Positions 1 to 9,215 of a stretch of 64,000 bases of DNA are shown in pieces. The stretch spans positions 524,501 through 588,500 of the forward strand of contig NZ_JABWRF020000003.1 in assembly GCF_014268805.2 (NCBI RefSeq), read 5' to 3'. This DNA is from Pseudomonas farsensis. Its GTDB lineage: Bacteria > Pseudomonadota > Gammaproteobacteria > Pseudomonadales > Pseudomonadaceae. The notes beneath the pieces were generated by a model, which was not told where the DNA came from, ran no database searches, and saw only the letters and a list, made by a program, of their open reading frames with translations. The translations under genes were made by a program, and so were the position numbers. The first letter of the stretch is position 1, and every line of letters starts with the position of its first letter.

Positions 1-929
1 CCATGGCCCAGACCTTCGGCGCCCTGGCCCTGGGCCTTGCGCGCTATCAGCCCGATTTGCCATTCGCTGGCGTACTGGCCAATCGGGTCGGCAGCCTGCG
101 CCATGCGCAACTGCTCGAAGGTAGCCTGACCGAAGGCCTGCGCTGGTATGGCGGGCTGTCCCGCGAGCGGGGTATCGAGTTGCCCAGCCGCCACCTAGGC
201 CTGGTGCAGGCCAGCGAGCTGAACGACCTCGACGCCCGCCTGGATGCCGCCGCCGAAGCACTCGGCGCCAGTTGCGATGCGGCCTTGCCGCCGCCGGTCA
301 GCTTTGCCGCGCCGCTGCTGCAGCAACCCGCCGCTACGCTGGCCGGGGTGCGCATTGGCGTGGCCCGCGACGAAGCCTTTGCCTTCCTGTATGGCGCCAA
401 TCTTGAGCTGCTGCGCAATCTGGGCGCCCACCTTGAGTTCTTCTCGCCGCTGCACGACCGTGAGCTGCCGGCGGTAGACAGCCTGTACTTGCCCGGCGGC
501 TATCCGGAGCTGCACCACCACGCGCTGGCGGCCAATGCGCCGATGCTCGAGGCGATCCGTGCCCACCACGCCCAGGGCAAGCCGCTGCTGGCCGAATGTG
601 GCGGCATGCTTTACCTGCTCGATGCGCTGACCGATGTGGCGGGCGAGCGCGCCGCGCTGCTGGGGTTGCTGAGCGGCGAGGCAACCATGCAGAAGCGCCT
701 GGCTGCGCTGGCGCTACAGGCGGTCGAGCTGCCTGAAGGCACTTTGCGTGGGCACACGTATCACCATTCGCTGACCAGCACCGAGCTTGAGCCCATCGCT
801 CGCGGCCTGAGCCCCAATGGCGGGCGCGGTAACGAAGCGGTGTACCGCACCGGCCGGCTGACGGCTTCATACGTACACTTCTATTTCCCTTCCAACCCCG
901 ATGCGGCGGCGGCATTGTTGCGACCATGA
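1..929 (+). CDS. cobB: Cobyrinate a,c-diamide synthase, 5' end outside the window
   Basis: Amidates the a and c side chains of cobyrinic acid using glutamine and ATP, in the cytoplasm. The visible 308 residues are the C-terminal two thirds of a protein usually about 430 aa long; the ATP-binding N-terminus lies before base 1, and the ATG at base 3 is an internal Met, not the start. The C-terminal class I glutamine amidotransferase domain shows the nucleophile Cys in LLAECGGMLYLLDAL (about visible residue 200) and a late His in the RGHTYHHS stretch. The stop overlaps the bluB start (ATGA, 926-929). Placement at the head of the cob run supports the call. Confidence 0.95.
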   Translation, partial: MAQTFGALALGLARYQPDLPFAGVLANRVGSLRHAQLLEGSLTEGLRWYGGLSRERGIELPSRHLGLVQASELNDLDARLDAAAEALGASCDAALPPPVSFAAPLLQQPAATLAGVRIGVARDEAFAFLYGANLELLRNLGAHLEFFSPLHDRELPAVDSLYLPGGYPELHHHALAANAPMLEAIRAHHAQGKPLLAECGGMLYLLDALTDVAGERAALLGLLSGEATMQKRLAALALQAVELPEGTLRGHTYHHSLTSTELEPIARGLSPNGGRGNEAVYRTGRLTASYVHFYFPSNPDAAAALLRP

Positions 930-1576
930 ATGAACACGCTTACAGCGACGCAGAACGCGCGGCTATCTACCGGGCCATCGGTGAGCGCCGCGACATGCGC
1001 CACTTCATCGGTGGCGAGGTGGCGCCTGAGCTGCTCGGGCGCCTGCTGAGCGCCGCGCACCAGGCGCCCAGCGTCGGCCTCATGCAGCCATGGCGGTTTA
1101 TCCGCATCAGCCAGCGTGCGTTGCGCGAGCGTATCCAGGCGTTGGTCGAGCAGGAGCGCCTGCGCACCGCTGAGGCACTGGGCGAGCGCTCCGATGCGTT
1201 CATGCAGCTCAAGGTCGAGGGTATCGGCGACTGCGCCGAGGTGTTGGTCGCGGCATTGATGGACAACCGCGAGCCGCATATTTTTGGCCGCCGCACCCTG
1301 CCGGAGATGGACCTGGCATCGCTTGCCTGCGCTATCCAGAACCTGTGGCTGGCCGCGCGTGCCGAGGGCTTGGGCATGGGCTGGGTGTCGCTGTTCGACC
1401 CGCAGGCGCTGGGCGAGCTGCTGGGCATGCCGGCCGGCGCAAAAGCGGTGGCGGTGTTGTGCCTGGGGCCGGTTGCTGCGTTTTACCCGGCGCCGATGCT
1501 GGTCATGGAAAACTGGGCCGAGGAGCGTCCGTTGCACGACATGCTGTTTGAGAACCACTGGGGAGAGCGCCCATGA
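926..1576 (+). CDS. bluB: 5,6-dimethylbenzimidazole synthase (flavin destructase)
   Basis: 216 aa, nitroreductase fold. BluB breaks down reduced FMN with oxygen to give 5,6-dimethylbenzimidazole, the lower ligand of cobalamin. The N-terminal RRDMRHF loop and the APSVGLMQPWRF segment are typical flavin-binding parts of the family, and length is normal. It sits between cobB and cbiB with ATGA overlaps on both sides, so it is probably co-translated with the pathway it feeds. A generic nitroreductase is the alternative, but context and motifs favour BluB. Confidence 0.93.
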   Translation: MNEHAYSDAERAAIYRAIGERRDMRHFIGGEVAPELLGRLLSAAHQAPSVGLMQPWRFIRISQRALRERIQALVEQERLRTAEALGERSDAFMQLKVEGIGDCAEVLVAALMDNREPHIFGRRTLPEMDLASLACAIQNLWLAARAEGLGMGWVSLFDPQALGELLGMPAGAKAVAVLCLGPVAAFYPAPMLVMENWAEERPLHDMLFENHWGERP

Positions 1577-2481
1577 GCGTGGCTTTGCTGACCGTCGCAG
1601 GCGTTGCGTTGGACGCCTTGTTCGGCGAGCCGCAGCGGCGCCACCCGCTGGTGGGCTTCGGCAACCTGGCGAGCAACCTGGAAAAACGCCTGAACGCCAG
1701 TGGCCGGGGCTGGCGCAGCCATGGTGTGAGCGCCTGGTTTATCGCCGTGGTGCCGCTGACGCTGCTGGCGCTGATTCTGTCATGGCTGCCCTACATCGGT
1801 TGGCTGGTGGACGTACTGGCGTTGTACTGCGCGCTGGGCTTGCGCAGCCTTGGCGAGCATGTGCTGCCGGTGGCCCAGGCCCTGCGCCAGGGGGACCTTG
1901 AGCAGGCGCGTACCCGCGTCGGTTATCTGGTCAGCCGTGAAACCCGCGAGCTGGACGAGCCGGCCGTGGCCCGCGCCGCCACCGAATCGGTGCTGGAGAA
2001 CGGCAGCGATGCGGTGTTCGCCGCGCTGTTCTGGTTTGTCGTGGCTGGGGCGCCGGGCGTGGTGTTGTACCGTCTGAGCAATACCCTGGATGCGATGTGG
2101 GGCTATCGTAATGAACGGTTCGAGCGCTTTGGCTGGTGCGCGGCGCGTATCGACGATGTGCTCAACTATGTTCCGGCCCGGCTGGTGGCGCTGACCTATG
2201 CGCTGCTCGGCAAGACCCGCCTGGCACTGCGTTGCTGGCGCCAGCAGGGGCCTTTGTGGGACAGCCCCAACGCAGGCCCGGTAATGGCGGCTGGTGCCGG
2301 TGCGCTGGCGGTCGAGCTGGGCGGCCCGGCGGTGTACCACGGCGAGCTGCATGAGCGCCCACGCCTGGGGGAAGGGCCGATGGCCGACGCCGATGCCATC
2401 GAGCGTGGCTGGAACCTGGTGCAGCGCGGGGTGTGGCTGTGGTTGCTGGTGATTGCCTTGGGGGGGTATTTCTATGCTTGA
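1573..2481 (+). CDS. cbiB: Adenosylcobinamide-phosphate synthase, membrane protein
   Basis: 302 aa, CbiB family (called CobD in Pseudomonas). It joins aminopropanol phosphate (or aminopropanol) to adenosylcobyric acid. Several hydrophobic stretches, for example near residues 55-80, 150-170 and at the C-terminus, fit an inner-membrane enzyme. The N-terminal DALFGEPQRRHPLVGFG is the family signature, and ESVLENGSDA and the RLSNTLDAMWGY region are also conserved. It starts at an ATG overlapping the bluB stop and overlaps cobD by 8 nt. Confidence 0.94.
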   Translation: MSVALLTVAGVALDALFGEPQRRHPLVGFGNLASNLEKRLNASGRGWRSHGVSAWFIAVVPLTLLALILSWLPYIGWLVDVLALYCALGLRSLGEHVLPVAQALRQGDLEQARTRVGYLVSRETRELDEPAVARAATESVLENGSDAVFAALFWFVVAGAPGVVLYRLSNTLDAMWGYRNERFERFGWCAARIDDVLNYVPARLVALTYALLGKTRLALRCWRQQGPLWDSPNAGPVMAAGAGALAVELGGPAVYHGELHERPRLGEGPMADADAIERGWNLVQRGVWLWLLVIALGGYFYA

Positions 2482-3466
2482 ACATGGTGGCCGCTTGGCG
2501 CGCGCCGTACAGCAGTACGGTATTGCTCGCCAGCACTGGCTTGACCTGTCCAGCGGCATCGCGCCCTGGCCGTACCCGGTCCCGACCATTGACAAAGAAG
2601 CCTGGGCACGCCTGCCAGAGACCGAAGACGGCCTCGAACAGGCGGCGCGCGCCTATTACAACGCCACAGTGCTGCTGCCGGTGGCAGGTTCCCAGGCGGC
2701 GATCCAGGCCTTGCCGCAGTTGCGCAGCACTGGCCGGGTTGGGGTGTTGTCGCCGTGCTATGCCGAACACGGCCACGCCTGGCGCAAGGCGGGGCACACG
2801 CTGGTGGAGCTTGCCGACGATGAGGTCGACGGTCAGCTCGACAGCCTCGATGTGCTGCTGCTGGTCAACCCGAACAACCCCACCGGCCGCCTGGTGCCAC
2901 GCGAGCGCCTGCTGGCCTGGCATGCGCGGCTGGCTGCACGCGGCGGCTGGCTGGTGGTCGATGAAGCGTTCATCGACAACACCGCGATGCTCAGCCTGTG
3001 CGCCCTGGCTACGCAACCAGGGCTGATCGTGCTGCGCTCGTTTGGCAAGTTCTTCGGCCTTGCCGGCGTGCGCCTGGGCTTTGTCATGGCCGAACCTTGC
3101 GTGCTCGATGCGCTGGCCGAAACCCTTGGGCCGTGGACCATCAGTGGCCCGACCCGTGCCCTGGGCAAAGCGTGCCTGGTCGATGAGCTGGCGCATCTGA
3201 TGCAAATCCAGCGCTGCGCCAGGTTCAGCCGCAGGCTGGTAGCCGTGTTGAGCAGCAGCGGGCTTGCGCCCAGCGGCGGCTGCGACCTGTTCCAGTACGT
3301 CGTGTGCGAGCAGGCGGTGCAGTTGCATGACTTTCTTGCCCAGCGCGGCATCCTGGTGCGCCTGTTCGAGCAGCCTGCGGCCTTGCGCTTCGGCCTGCCT
3401 GCCGACGAATTCCAGATGCAGCGCCTGAGCCAGGCGCTGCTCGAGTACCAACAGGTATCCGCATGA
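2474..3466 (+). CDS. cobD: Threonine-phosphate decarboxylase (PLP enzyme)
   Basis: 330 aa, aminotransferase class I/II fold (CobD in Salmonella naming, CobC in Pseudomonas). It decarboxylates L-threonine-O-3-phosphate to (R)-1-amino-2-propanol phosphate, the substrate of the CbiB step. The PLP lysine is in LRSFGKFFGLAGVRLGF (about residue 200), with NPNNPTG and VVDEAFID upstream, all typical of the fold. The start is set at ATG 2474, which gives the family N-terminus MLEHGG; an in-frame upstream start at 2453 adds seven unlikely residues. The gene overlaps cbiB by 8 nt and cobQ by 4 nt. Confidence 0.94.
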   Translation: MLEHGGRLARAVQQYGIARQHWLDLSSGIAPWPYPVPTIDKEAWARLPETEDGLEQAARAYYNATVLLPVAGSQAAIQALPQLRSTGRVGVLSPCYAEHGHAWRKAGHTLVELADDEVDGQLDSLDVLLLVNPNNPTGRLVPRERLLAWHARLAARGGWLVVDEAFIDNTAMLSLCALATQPGLIVLRSFGKFFGLAGVRLGFVMAEPCVLDALAETLGPWTISGPTRALGKACLVDELAHLMQIQRCARFSRRLVAVLSSSGLAPSGGCDLFQYVVCEQAVQLHDFLAQRGILVRLFEQPAALRFGLPADEFQMQRLSQALLEYQQVSA

Positions 3467-4923
3467 GCACACTCATGGTGCAAGGCACCACGTCCGATGC
3501 CGGCAAAAGCACGCTGGTCACCGCCTTGTGCCGCTGGCTGTTGCGCCAGGGCGTCGGGGTGGTGCCGTTCAAGCCGCAGAACATGGCGCTCAACAGCGCG
3601 GTGACGGCCGATGGCGGCGAGATTGGCCGCGCCCAGGCGGTGCAGGCCCAGGCCTGCCGGTTGGCACCGCACACCGACATGAACCCGGTGCTGCTCAAAC
3701 CCAACAGCGACACCGGCGCCCAGGTGATCATCCACGGCCGCGCGGTAGCCAGCATGAACGCCGTCGCCTATCACGACTACAAAGCCATCGCCATGCAGGC
3801 GGTGCTGGCGTCCCATGAGCGCCTGCGCAGTGGTTACAGTGTGGTGATGGTCGAAGGAGCCGGCTCCCCAGCGGAGATCAACCTGCGTGCCGGCGACATC
3901 GCCAACATGGGTTTTGCCGAGGCGGTGGACTGCCCGGTGATTCTGGTCGCCGACATCAACCGTGGCGGGGTCTTCGCCCACCTGGTCGGTACGCTGGAGC
4001 TGCTTTCGCCGAGCGAGCAGGCGCGGGTCAAAGGGTTTGTCATCAATCGCTTTCGCGGCGACATCGCCTTGCTGCAACCGGGCCTGGACTGGCTGCAGCA
4101 GCGCACCGGCAAACCGGTGCTGGGCGTATTGCCGTTCGTCACCGACCTGCACCTGGAAGCCGAGGACGGCATCGACCGGCGCCAGGGCCAGAAGGGCGAA
4201 CGGGTGCTCAAGGTGATCGTCCCGGTGTTGCCACGCATCAGCAACCACACCGATTTCGACCCGCTGCGCCTGCACCCGCAGGTCGACCTGCAATTTATCG
4301 GCGCCGGCGAGCCCATCCCGCCCGCCGACCTGATCATCCTGCCGGGCTCGAAAAGCGTGCGCGCCGATCTTGCCCACCTGCGCGCCCGTGGCTGGGATAC
4401 GGCCATCGACCGGCACCTGCGCTATGGCGGCAAGTTGATCGGCATATGTGGCGGCCTGCAGATGCTCGGCAGCCAAGTGCACGACCCGTTGGGCCTGGAA
4501 GGGCCTGCCGGCTCCAGCGCAGGCCTTGGCTTGCTCGACTACACCACGGTGCTCGAAGCCGACAAGCAACTGCGCAATGTCGCCGGCACCCTGGCGCTTG
4601 CGCAGGCGCAGGTGAGCGGCTACGAAATTCACGCCGGCGTTACCTGCGGCGCGGCCCTTGAATGCCCCGCCGCGCAGCTGGCTGATGGCCGCTGTGATGG
4701 GGCCATCAGCGCCGACGGGCAGATCCTTGCCACCTACTTGCATGGCCTGTTCGAAGGCACCGCATCCTGCGCCGCGCTGCTGCGCTGGGCCGGGCTCGAA
4801 GACGTGCAAATGGTCGACTACGAGGCGCTGCGCGAGCGCGATATCGAACGCCTGGCCGACCTTGTCGAGCAGCATCTGGACACCGACCAACTGCGCGCGC
4901 TATGTGGTATTGCCCATGCGTAA
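3463..4923 (+). CDS. cobQ: Cobyric acid synthase
   Basis: 486 aa, CobQ/CbiP. It amidates the b, d, e and g side chains of adenosylcobyrinic acid a,c-diamide. The N-terminal dethiobiotin-synthetase-like ATPase domain shows GTTSDAGKSTLVTALC; the C-terminal glutamine amidotransferase domain shows the Cys nucleophile in GICGGLQMLG (about residue 333) and YEIHAG. Length is normal. It overlaps the preceding decarboxylase gene by 4 nt and cobU by 8 nt. Confidence 0.96.
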   Translation: MSTLMVQGTTSDAGKSTLVTALCRWLLRQGVGVVPFKPQNMALNSAVTADGGEIGRAQAVQAQACRLAPHTDMNPVLLKPNSDTGAQVIIHGRAVASMNAVAYHDYKAIAMQAVLASHERLRSGYSVVMVEGAGSPAEINLRAGDIANMGFAEAVDCPVILVADINRGGVFAHLVGTLELLSPSEQARVKGFVINRFRGDIALLQPGLDWLQQRTGKPVLGVLPFVTDLHLEAEDGIDRRQGQKGERVLKVIVPVLPRISNHTDFDPLRLHPQVDLQFIGAGEPIPPADLIILPGSKSVRADLAHLRARGWDTAIDRHLRYGGKLIGICGGLQMLGSQVHDPLGLEGPAGSSAGLGLLDYTTVLEADKQLRNVAGTLALAQAQVSGYEIHAGVTCGAALECPAAQLADGRCDGAISADGQILATYLHGLFEGTASCAALLRWAGLEDVQMVDYEALRERDIERLADLVEQHLDTDQLRALCGIAHA

Positions 4924-5437
4924 CCTGATTCTTGGCGGCGCCCGTTCAGGCAAGAGCCACCTCGCCGAACAACTGGCGAAGGACAGCGGCCTTGCCGTCA
5001 CCTATATCGCCACCAGCGAGCCGCTGGATGGCGAAATGAACGAGCGAGTGCGCCTGCACCGTGAACGCCGCCCTGCCGACTGGGCGCTGATCGAAGAACC
5101 CCTGGCGCTGGCAGCCGTGTTGCGTGCCCAGGCCAGCGTCGAGCGTTGCCTGCTGGTGGACTGCCTGACGTTATGGCTGACCAACCTGTTGCTGCTCGAC
5201 GACCCGCAGCGGCTGGTCGAGGAGCGCGATGCGCTGCTCGATTGCCTGCGCACCTTGCCCGGCATGATCATTCTGGTCAGTAACGAAACCGGCCTGGGCG
5301 TGGTGCCCATGGGCGAGCTGACCCGCCGTTATGTCGATGCCGCAGGCCTGCTGCACCAGGCCGCCGCCGCGCGTTGCGAGCGGGTGGTGCTGACCGTTGC
5401 CGGCCTTCCTCTCATGCTTAAAGGACCTGCTCTATGA
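4916..5437 (+). CDS. cobU: Adenosylcobinamide kinase / guanylyltransferase
   Basis: 173 aa, bifunctional CobU/CobP. It phosphorylates adenosylcobinamide and then transfers GMP to give adenosylcobinamide-GDP. The start is ATG 4916, immediately before RNLILGGARSGKSHLAEQ, which carries the P-loop; the reading frame is open much further upstream but that part is cobQ in another frame. RLHRERRP holds the His region used as the guanylylation site in this family. VDCLTLWLTNLL and VSNETGLGVVP are further conserved blocks. It overlaps cobQ by 8 nt and cobT by 4 nt. Confidence 0.95.
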   Translation: MRNLILGGARSGKSHLAEQLAKDSGLAVTYIATSEPLDGEMNERVRLHRERRPADWALIEEPLALAAVLRAQASVERCLLVDCLTLWLTNLLLLDDPQRLVEERDALLDCLRTLPGMIILVSNETGLGVVPMGELTRRYVDAAGLLHQAAAARCERVVLTVAGLPLMLKGPAL

Positions 5438-6489
5438 CCCAGATGTGGTGGCGTGATGCCTGCCAAGCCCCCGACACCACCGCCATGGACCAGGCCCGCG
5501 CCCGCCAGCAGCAGCTGACCAAACCGGCCGGCTCACTCGGCCAGCTCGAAGGCCTGGCGGTTCGCCTGGCCGGCCTGCAAGGCTGCGAGCGGCCAAGGCT
5601 TACCCAGGTGGCGATCAGCATTTTTGCAGGCGACCATGGCGTGGTCGAGGAGGGCATCTCAGCCTACCCGCAAGCGGTCACCGGGCAGATGTTGCGCAAC
5701 TTCGTTGGCGGCGGTGCTGCAATCAGCGTGCTGGCCCGCGAGCTTGGCGCCAGCCTTGAAGTGGTCGACCTTGGCACCATTGACCCCGCGCTGGAGCTGC
5801 CAGGTGTGCACCATCTGCGCCTGGGCGCGGGCACTGCCAACTTTGCCCGCCAGCCGGCCATGACCGATGCGCAACTGGCGGCGGCCCTGCAAGCGGGCCG
5901 CGACAGCGCACTGCGCGCGGTGGATGCCGGGGCGCAGCTGTTCATAGGCGGCGAAATGGGCATCGGCAACACCACGGCTGCCGCTGCCGTCGCCAGCGTC
6001 TTGCTGGGCTGCCCGGCGCAGGAACTGACCGGGCCGGGCACCGGCCTGGACCCTGCCGGTGTGCGGCACAAGGCTGAGGTGATCGAGCGCGCCCTGGTGC
6101 TGCACGCCTTGCGCGCCGATGCGCCGTTGCAGGCGCTGAGGTGTGTTGGCGGGTTAGAAATCGCCGCGCTGGCCGGCGCGTACCTGGCCTGCGCCCAGCA
6201 TGGCGTGGCGGTGCTGGTAGATGGCTTTATCTGCAGCGTTGCGGCGTTGGTCGCGGCGCACCTGAACCCGCAGTGCCGCGCCTGGTTGCTGTTCGCCCAC
6301 CAGGGCGCCGAGCCTGGGCACAAGGCCCTGCTGGCGGCCCTGCAGGCCGAGCCGCTGCTGGCGTTGGGCTTGCGCCTGGGCGAGGGCAGTGGCGCCGCCT
6401 TGGCCGTGCCGTTGCTGCGCCTGGCCTGTGCCCTGCACGGGCAGATGGCGACTTTTGCTGAAGCTGCCGTGGCGGACCGCCCGGCATGA
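5434..6489 (+). CDS. cobT: Nicotinate-nucleotide--dimethylbenzimidazole phosphoribosyltransferase
   Basis: 351 aa, CobT. It makes alpha-ribazole phosphate from nicotinate mononucleotide and dimethylbenzimidazole, so it takes the product of bluB. KPAGSLGQLE near the N-terminus, FAGDHGVVEEGISAYP, and GGEMGIGNTTAAAA are family signatures; the GEGSGAALA stretch close to the C-terminus holds the expected catalytic Glu. It overlaps cobU and the next gene by ATGA-type junctions. Confidence 0.96.
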   Translation: MTQMWWRDACQAPDTTAMDQARARQQQLTKPAGSLGQLEGLAVRLAGLQGCERPRLTQVAISIFAGDHGVVEEGISAYPQAVTGQMLRNFVGGGAAISVLARELGASLEVVDLGTIDPALELPGVHHLRLGAGTANFARQPAMTDAQLAAALQAGRDSALRAVDAGAQLFIGGEMGIGNTTAAAAVASVLLGCPAQELTGPGTGLDPAGVRHKAEVIERALVLHALRADAPLQALRCVGGLEIAALAGAYLACAQHGVAVLVDGFICSVAALVAAHLNPQCRAWLLFAHQGAEPGHKALLAALQAEPLLALGLRLGEGSGAALAVPLLRLACALHGQMATFAEAAVADRPA

Positions 6490-7052
6490 TCCTCGACCTG
6501 CTGCGCCATGGTGAGACCGAACTGGGTGGCGGCCTGCGCGGCAGCCTCGACGATGCCCTGACCGAGACCGGCTGGGCGCAGATGCGCAACGCGGTGGCCA
6601 GTGCCGGCCCGTGGGACGTGCTGGTCAGCTCGCCGCTACAGCGGTGCGCATTGTTCGCTGACGAACTGGGTGCGCAGCTGGGTTTGCCGGTGCACCGCGA
6701 AGCTGGGGTGCGTGAGCTGCATTTCGGCGATTGGGAAGGGCGCAGCGCTGCGCAGATCATGCAGACCCAGGCCGACGCGCTTGGGCAGTTCTGGAACGAC
6801 CCCTATGGCTATACCCCGCCTGGCGGCGAGCCGGTGCTCGAGTTTGCCCAGCGTGTGCTTGGCAGTATCGAAACCCTGGCCCGCGAGTATGCCGGCCAGC
6901 GCGTGCTGCTGGTGACCCATGGCGGGGTGATGCGTTTGCTGCTGGCGCGCGCCCGTGGCCTGCCACGCGAGCAGCTGTTGCAGGTGGAGGTCGGGCACGG
7001 CGCGCTGATGCGTGTGCACGTGCGGGGCGGCCAGTTGCACGAGGGCGTCTAG
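6486..7052 (+). CDS. cobC: Alpha-ribazole phosphatase family protein (histidine phosphatase)
   Basis: 188 aa, histidine phosphatase superfamily. The phosphohistidine motif is LLRHGE at residues 4-9; the second catalytic His is in LVTHGGVMRLLL. TETGWAQMRN, SPLQRC and HFGDWEGRS are characteristic of the CobC/GpmB branch. In this pathway it is expected to dephosphorylate alpha-ribazole phosphate or cobalamin 5'-phosphate. It lies between cobT and cobS, overlapping cobT by 4 nt and abutting cobS with no spacing. Substrate is inferred from context. Confidence 0.88.
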   Translation: MILDLLRHGETELGGGLRGSLDDALTETGWAQMRNAVASAGPWDVLVSSPLQRCALFADELGAQLGLPVHREAGVRELHFGDWEGRSAAQIMQTQADALGQFWNDPYGYTPPGGEPVLEFAQRVLGSIETLAREYAGQRVLLVTHGGVMRLLLARARGLPREQLLQVEVGHGALMRVHVRGGQLHEGV

Positions 7053-7793
7053 ATGCTGGCGTTGTGGATCGCCTTGCAGTTTCTCAGCAGCTTGCCGGTG
7101 ACCCTGCCGGGCATGCCGGCGCCACGCGAAATGGGCCGCTCGTTGCTGTTCTACCCCGTGGTCGGTGCCTTGTTCGGCCTGCTGCTGTGGCTGGCGAGCG
7201 CTCTGCTGCAAGGCGTTGCGGCGCCGTTGCATGCGGCGCTGCTGCTGGCCTTGTGGGTGTTGCTCAGTGGCGCGTTGCATCTGGATGGCCTGGCTGACAG
7301 CAGCGATGCCTGGCTGGGTGGCTTTGGCGACCGTGAGCGCACCTTGGAAATCATGAAAGACCCGCGCAGCGGGCCGATTGCGGTGGTCACGCTGGTGCTG
7401 GTGTTGCTGCTGAAATTCTGCGCGCTGTGGGTGCTGGTGGAGCGTGGTGCGGGCGCGGTGCTGCTGCTGGCCCCGGTGATTGGGCGGGCAGCGATGCTCG
7501 GGCTGTTTTTGTGCACGCCGTATGTGCGCAAGGGCGGCTTGGGCGCGGCGCTGGCCGAACACCTGCCGCGCCAGGCGGCTGCGTGGGTGCTGGCGGGCAG
7601 TGCGCTGGCCTGTGTGGTGCTGGCGGGTGCCACGGCTGTGTGGATTCTGCTGTTGGCGTTGGCGGTGTTCGCCAGCTTGCGGCGGTTGATGTGCAAGCGC
7701 CTGGGCGGCACCACCGGCGATACCGCCGGGGCATTGCTGGAACTGCTGGAGCTGGCGGTGGTAGTGGGGTTGGCAGTGCTTCCAGCAGCGTGA
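7053..7793 (+). CDS. cobS: Adenosylcobinamide-GDP ribazoletransferase (cobalamin synthase)
   Basis: 246 aa integral membrane enzyme. It joins adenosylcobinamide-GDP to alpha-ribazole (phosphate), the last assembly step of the nucleotide loop. The acidic signature LHLDGLADSSDAWLGG and the following MKDPRSGPIAVV are diagnostic, and about six hydrophobic segments follow. Its ATG directly follows the TAG of the preceding phosphatase gene, and it ends the cobalamin run. No clear rho-independent terminator follows. Confidence 0.95.
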   Translation: MLALWIALQFLSSLPVTLPGMPAPREMGRSLLFYPVVGALFGLLLWLASALLQGVAAPLHAALLLALWVLLSGALHLDGLADSSDAWLGGFGDRERTLEIMKDPRSGPIAVVTLVLVLLLKFCALWVLVERGAGAVLLLAPVIGRAAMLGLFLCTPYVRKGGLGAALAEHLPRQAAAWVLAGSALACVVLAGATAVWILLLALAVFASLRRLMCKRLGGTTGDTAGALLELLELAVVVGLAVLPAA

Positions 7794-7886
7794 CCTGTAA
7801 AACGGAAACCTCCCACGCGCAATGCGGAAATGGCTCAGAGTGATCCGTTTTATCGTGAGGGGCCTTCCATTACTGGGGTTGCTCCG

Positions 7887-9071
7887 ATGCGCCACTGGAT
7901 ATCGTTTTGCCTGCTTGCCCTGATGTGCCAAGCCTCCCACGCCGCCGACCTGATCGACTTCTGGGACGCCGCGCGCCACGGCGGCAACAGCTTCAACCGC
8001 TTGCCGCCCGATCAGGCCTACTTCGATGCACTGCAAGGCTACGGCGCTAATTGGGTACGCCTGTCCTACGACAAGTGGAAGCCCGCCAGGCGCGACTTCC
8101 TGCTGGGCGATGCCGACGATTACACAGGGCTCGTCGAGGCCGACTTGCAGCAGCTCATGGCGGTACTCGACCGTGCCCATATTGCCGGGCTCAAGGTAGT
8201 CGTCGCACCGCTCTCGCTGCCCGGCATGCGCTGGGCGCAGAACAACCAGGGCCAGTTCGACGACAGGCTCTGGCAAGACAAGCGCTACTGGCAGCAGGCC
8301 GCACGCTTCTGGCGTGACCTGGCCACTGCGCTCAAGGACCACCCGGCGGTTGCCGCCTACAACTTGATCAACGAGCCGGCCCCTGAGTTCAAGGGCGGGT
8401 TGGCCGAGCACGCGAGCGCTGCGCAGATGCAGGCCTGGTATGCCCAGCAGCAGGGCAGTGCCCGCGACCTGCCGGCGTTGTATCGGCAAGTCATCGCAGC
8501 TATCCGCGAAGTCGATGGCACCACCCCGGTAATGGTCGATGCTGGCTGGTACGCCGCGGCCGATGCCTTCAGCTACTGGCCGGCGGCGCTGGAGGATGAG
8601 CGGGTGCTGTACAGCGTGCACATGTACGAGCCCTACGCGGCCACCAGCGCGCCGAACCTTACCCGCGACAAACCCATCCCCTATCCTGGCCCGGCACCCT
8701 TCGGCGGGCAAAGCGTGCAGTGGAATGGCCAGCGCGTGGCCGAGTACCTGCAAAAGCCACTGGGCTGGGCGCAGCGGGTGCAACTGCCGCGCAAGCGGCT
8801 GGTGGTGGGCGAGTTCGGTTGCATGCGCCGCCTGGCAGGGTGTCAGCAATATCTTGAGGATGTACTGAGCGTGCTCGACCGCGAGCAGCTGCATTGGGCG
8901 TTCTACAGCTTTCGCGAAGACAGCTGGGATGGCATGGACTATGAATTGGGTACAGGCAAGGTGCCGGGTGTGTACTGGCAGGCGATTGAGGACGGCACAC
9001 CGGACCCGGTCGCACGTCGGGCGACCCGTGCATTCAAGCCTATTCTCAAGCGTTTGCAGCCCGGAACGTAA
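7887..9071 (+). CDS. Secreted glycoside hydrolase family 5 (cellulase-like)
   Basis: 394 aa. The start chosen, ATG 7887, gives a good Sec signal peptide (MRHWISFCLLALMCQASHA, cleavage about residue 19); an in-frame ATG at 7830 would bury it. The (beta/alpha)8 glycosidase signatures are visible: YNLINEPAPEF gives the acid/base Glu (about residue 155) and RLVVGEFGC gives the likely nucleophile Glu (about residue 310). The sugar substrate cannot be read from the sequence; endoglucanase or exo-glucosidase activity are both possible. It stands alone, 93 nt after cobS. Confidence 0.8.
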   Translation: MRHWISFCLLALMCQASHAADLIDFWDAARHGGNSFNRLPPDQAYFDALQGYGANWVRLSYDKWKPARRDFLLGDADDYTGLVEADLQQLMAVLDRAHIAGLKVVVAPLSLPGMRWAQNNQGQFDDRLWQDKRYWQQAARFWRDLATALKDHPAVAAYNLINEPAPEFKGGLAEHASAAQMQAWYAQQQGSARDLPALYRQVIAAIREVDGTTPVMVDAGWYAAADAFSYWPAALEDERVLYSVHMYEPYAATSAPNLTRDKPIPYPGPAPFGGQSVQWNGQRVAEYLQKPLGWAQRVQLPRKRLVVGEFGCMRRLAGCQQYLEDVLSVLDREQLHWAFYSFREDSWDGMDYELGTGKVPGVYWQAIEDGTPDPVARRATRAFKPILKRLQPGT

Positions 9072-9215
9072 ATAGATAATACCTGTCCTCCGGAAAACTC
9101 TTGCAACAGGTCGCTGCCGGTGTCCATCATTTCAGCGCCGCCTTAAGCTGCGGCCTGATGTGCACGAGCGGGACGATACCTGCAAACACCTTGCGAGCTG
9201 CCGGAGACAACAATA

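Noticed and set aside
2833..4890. 685-codon open frame on the minus strand
   Set aside because: It is the antisense shadow of cobD and cobQ in high-GC DNA; no family features, while both plus-strand genes have complete motifs.
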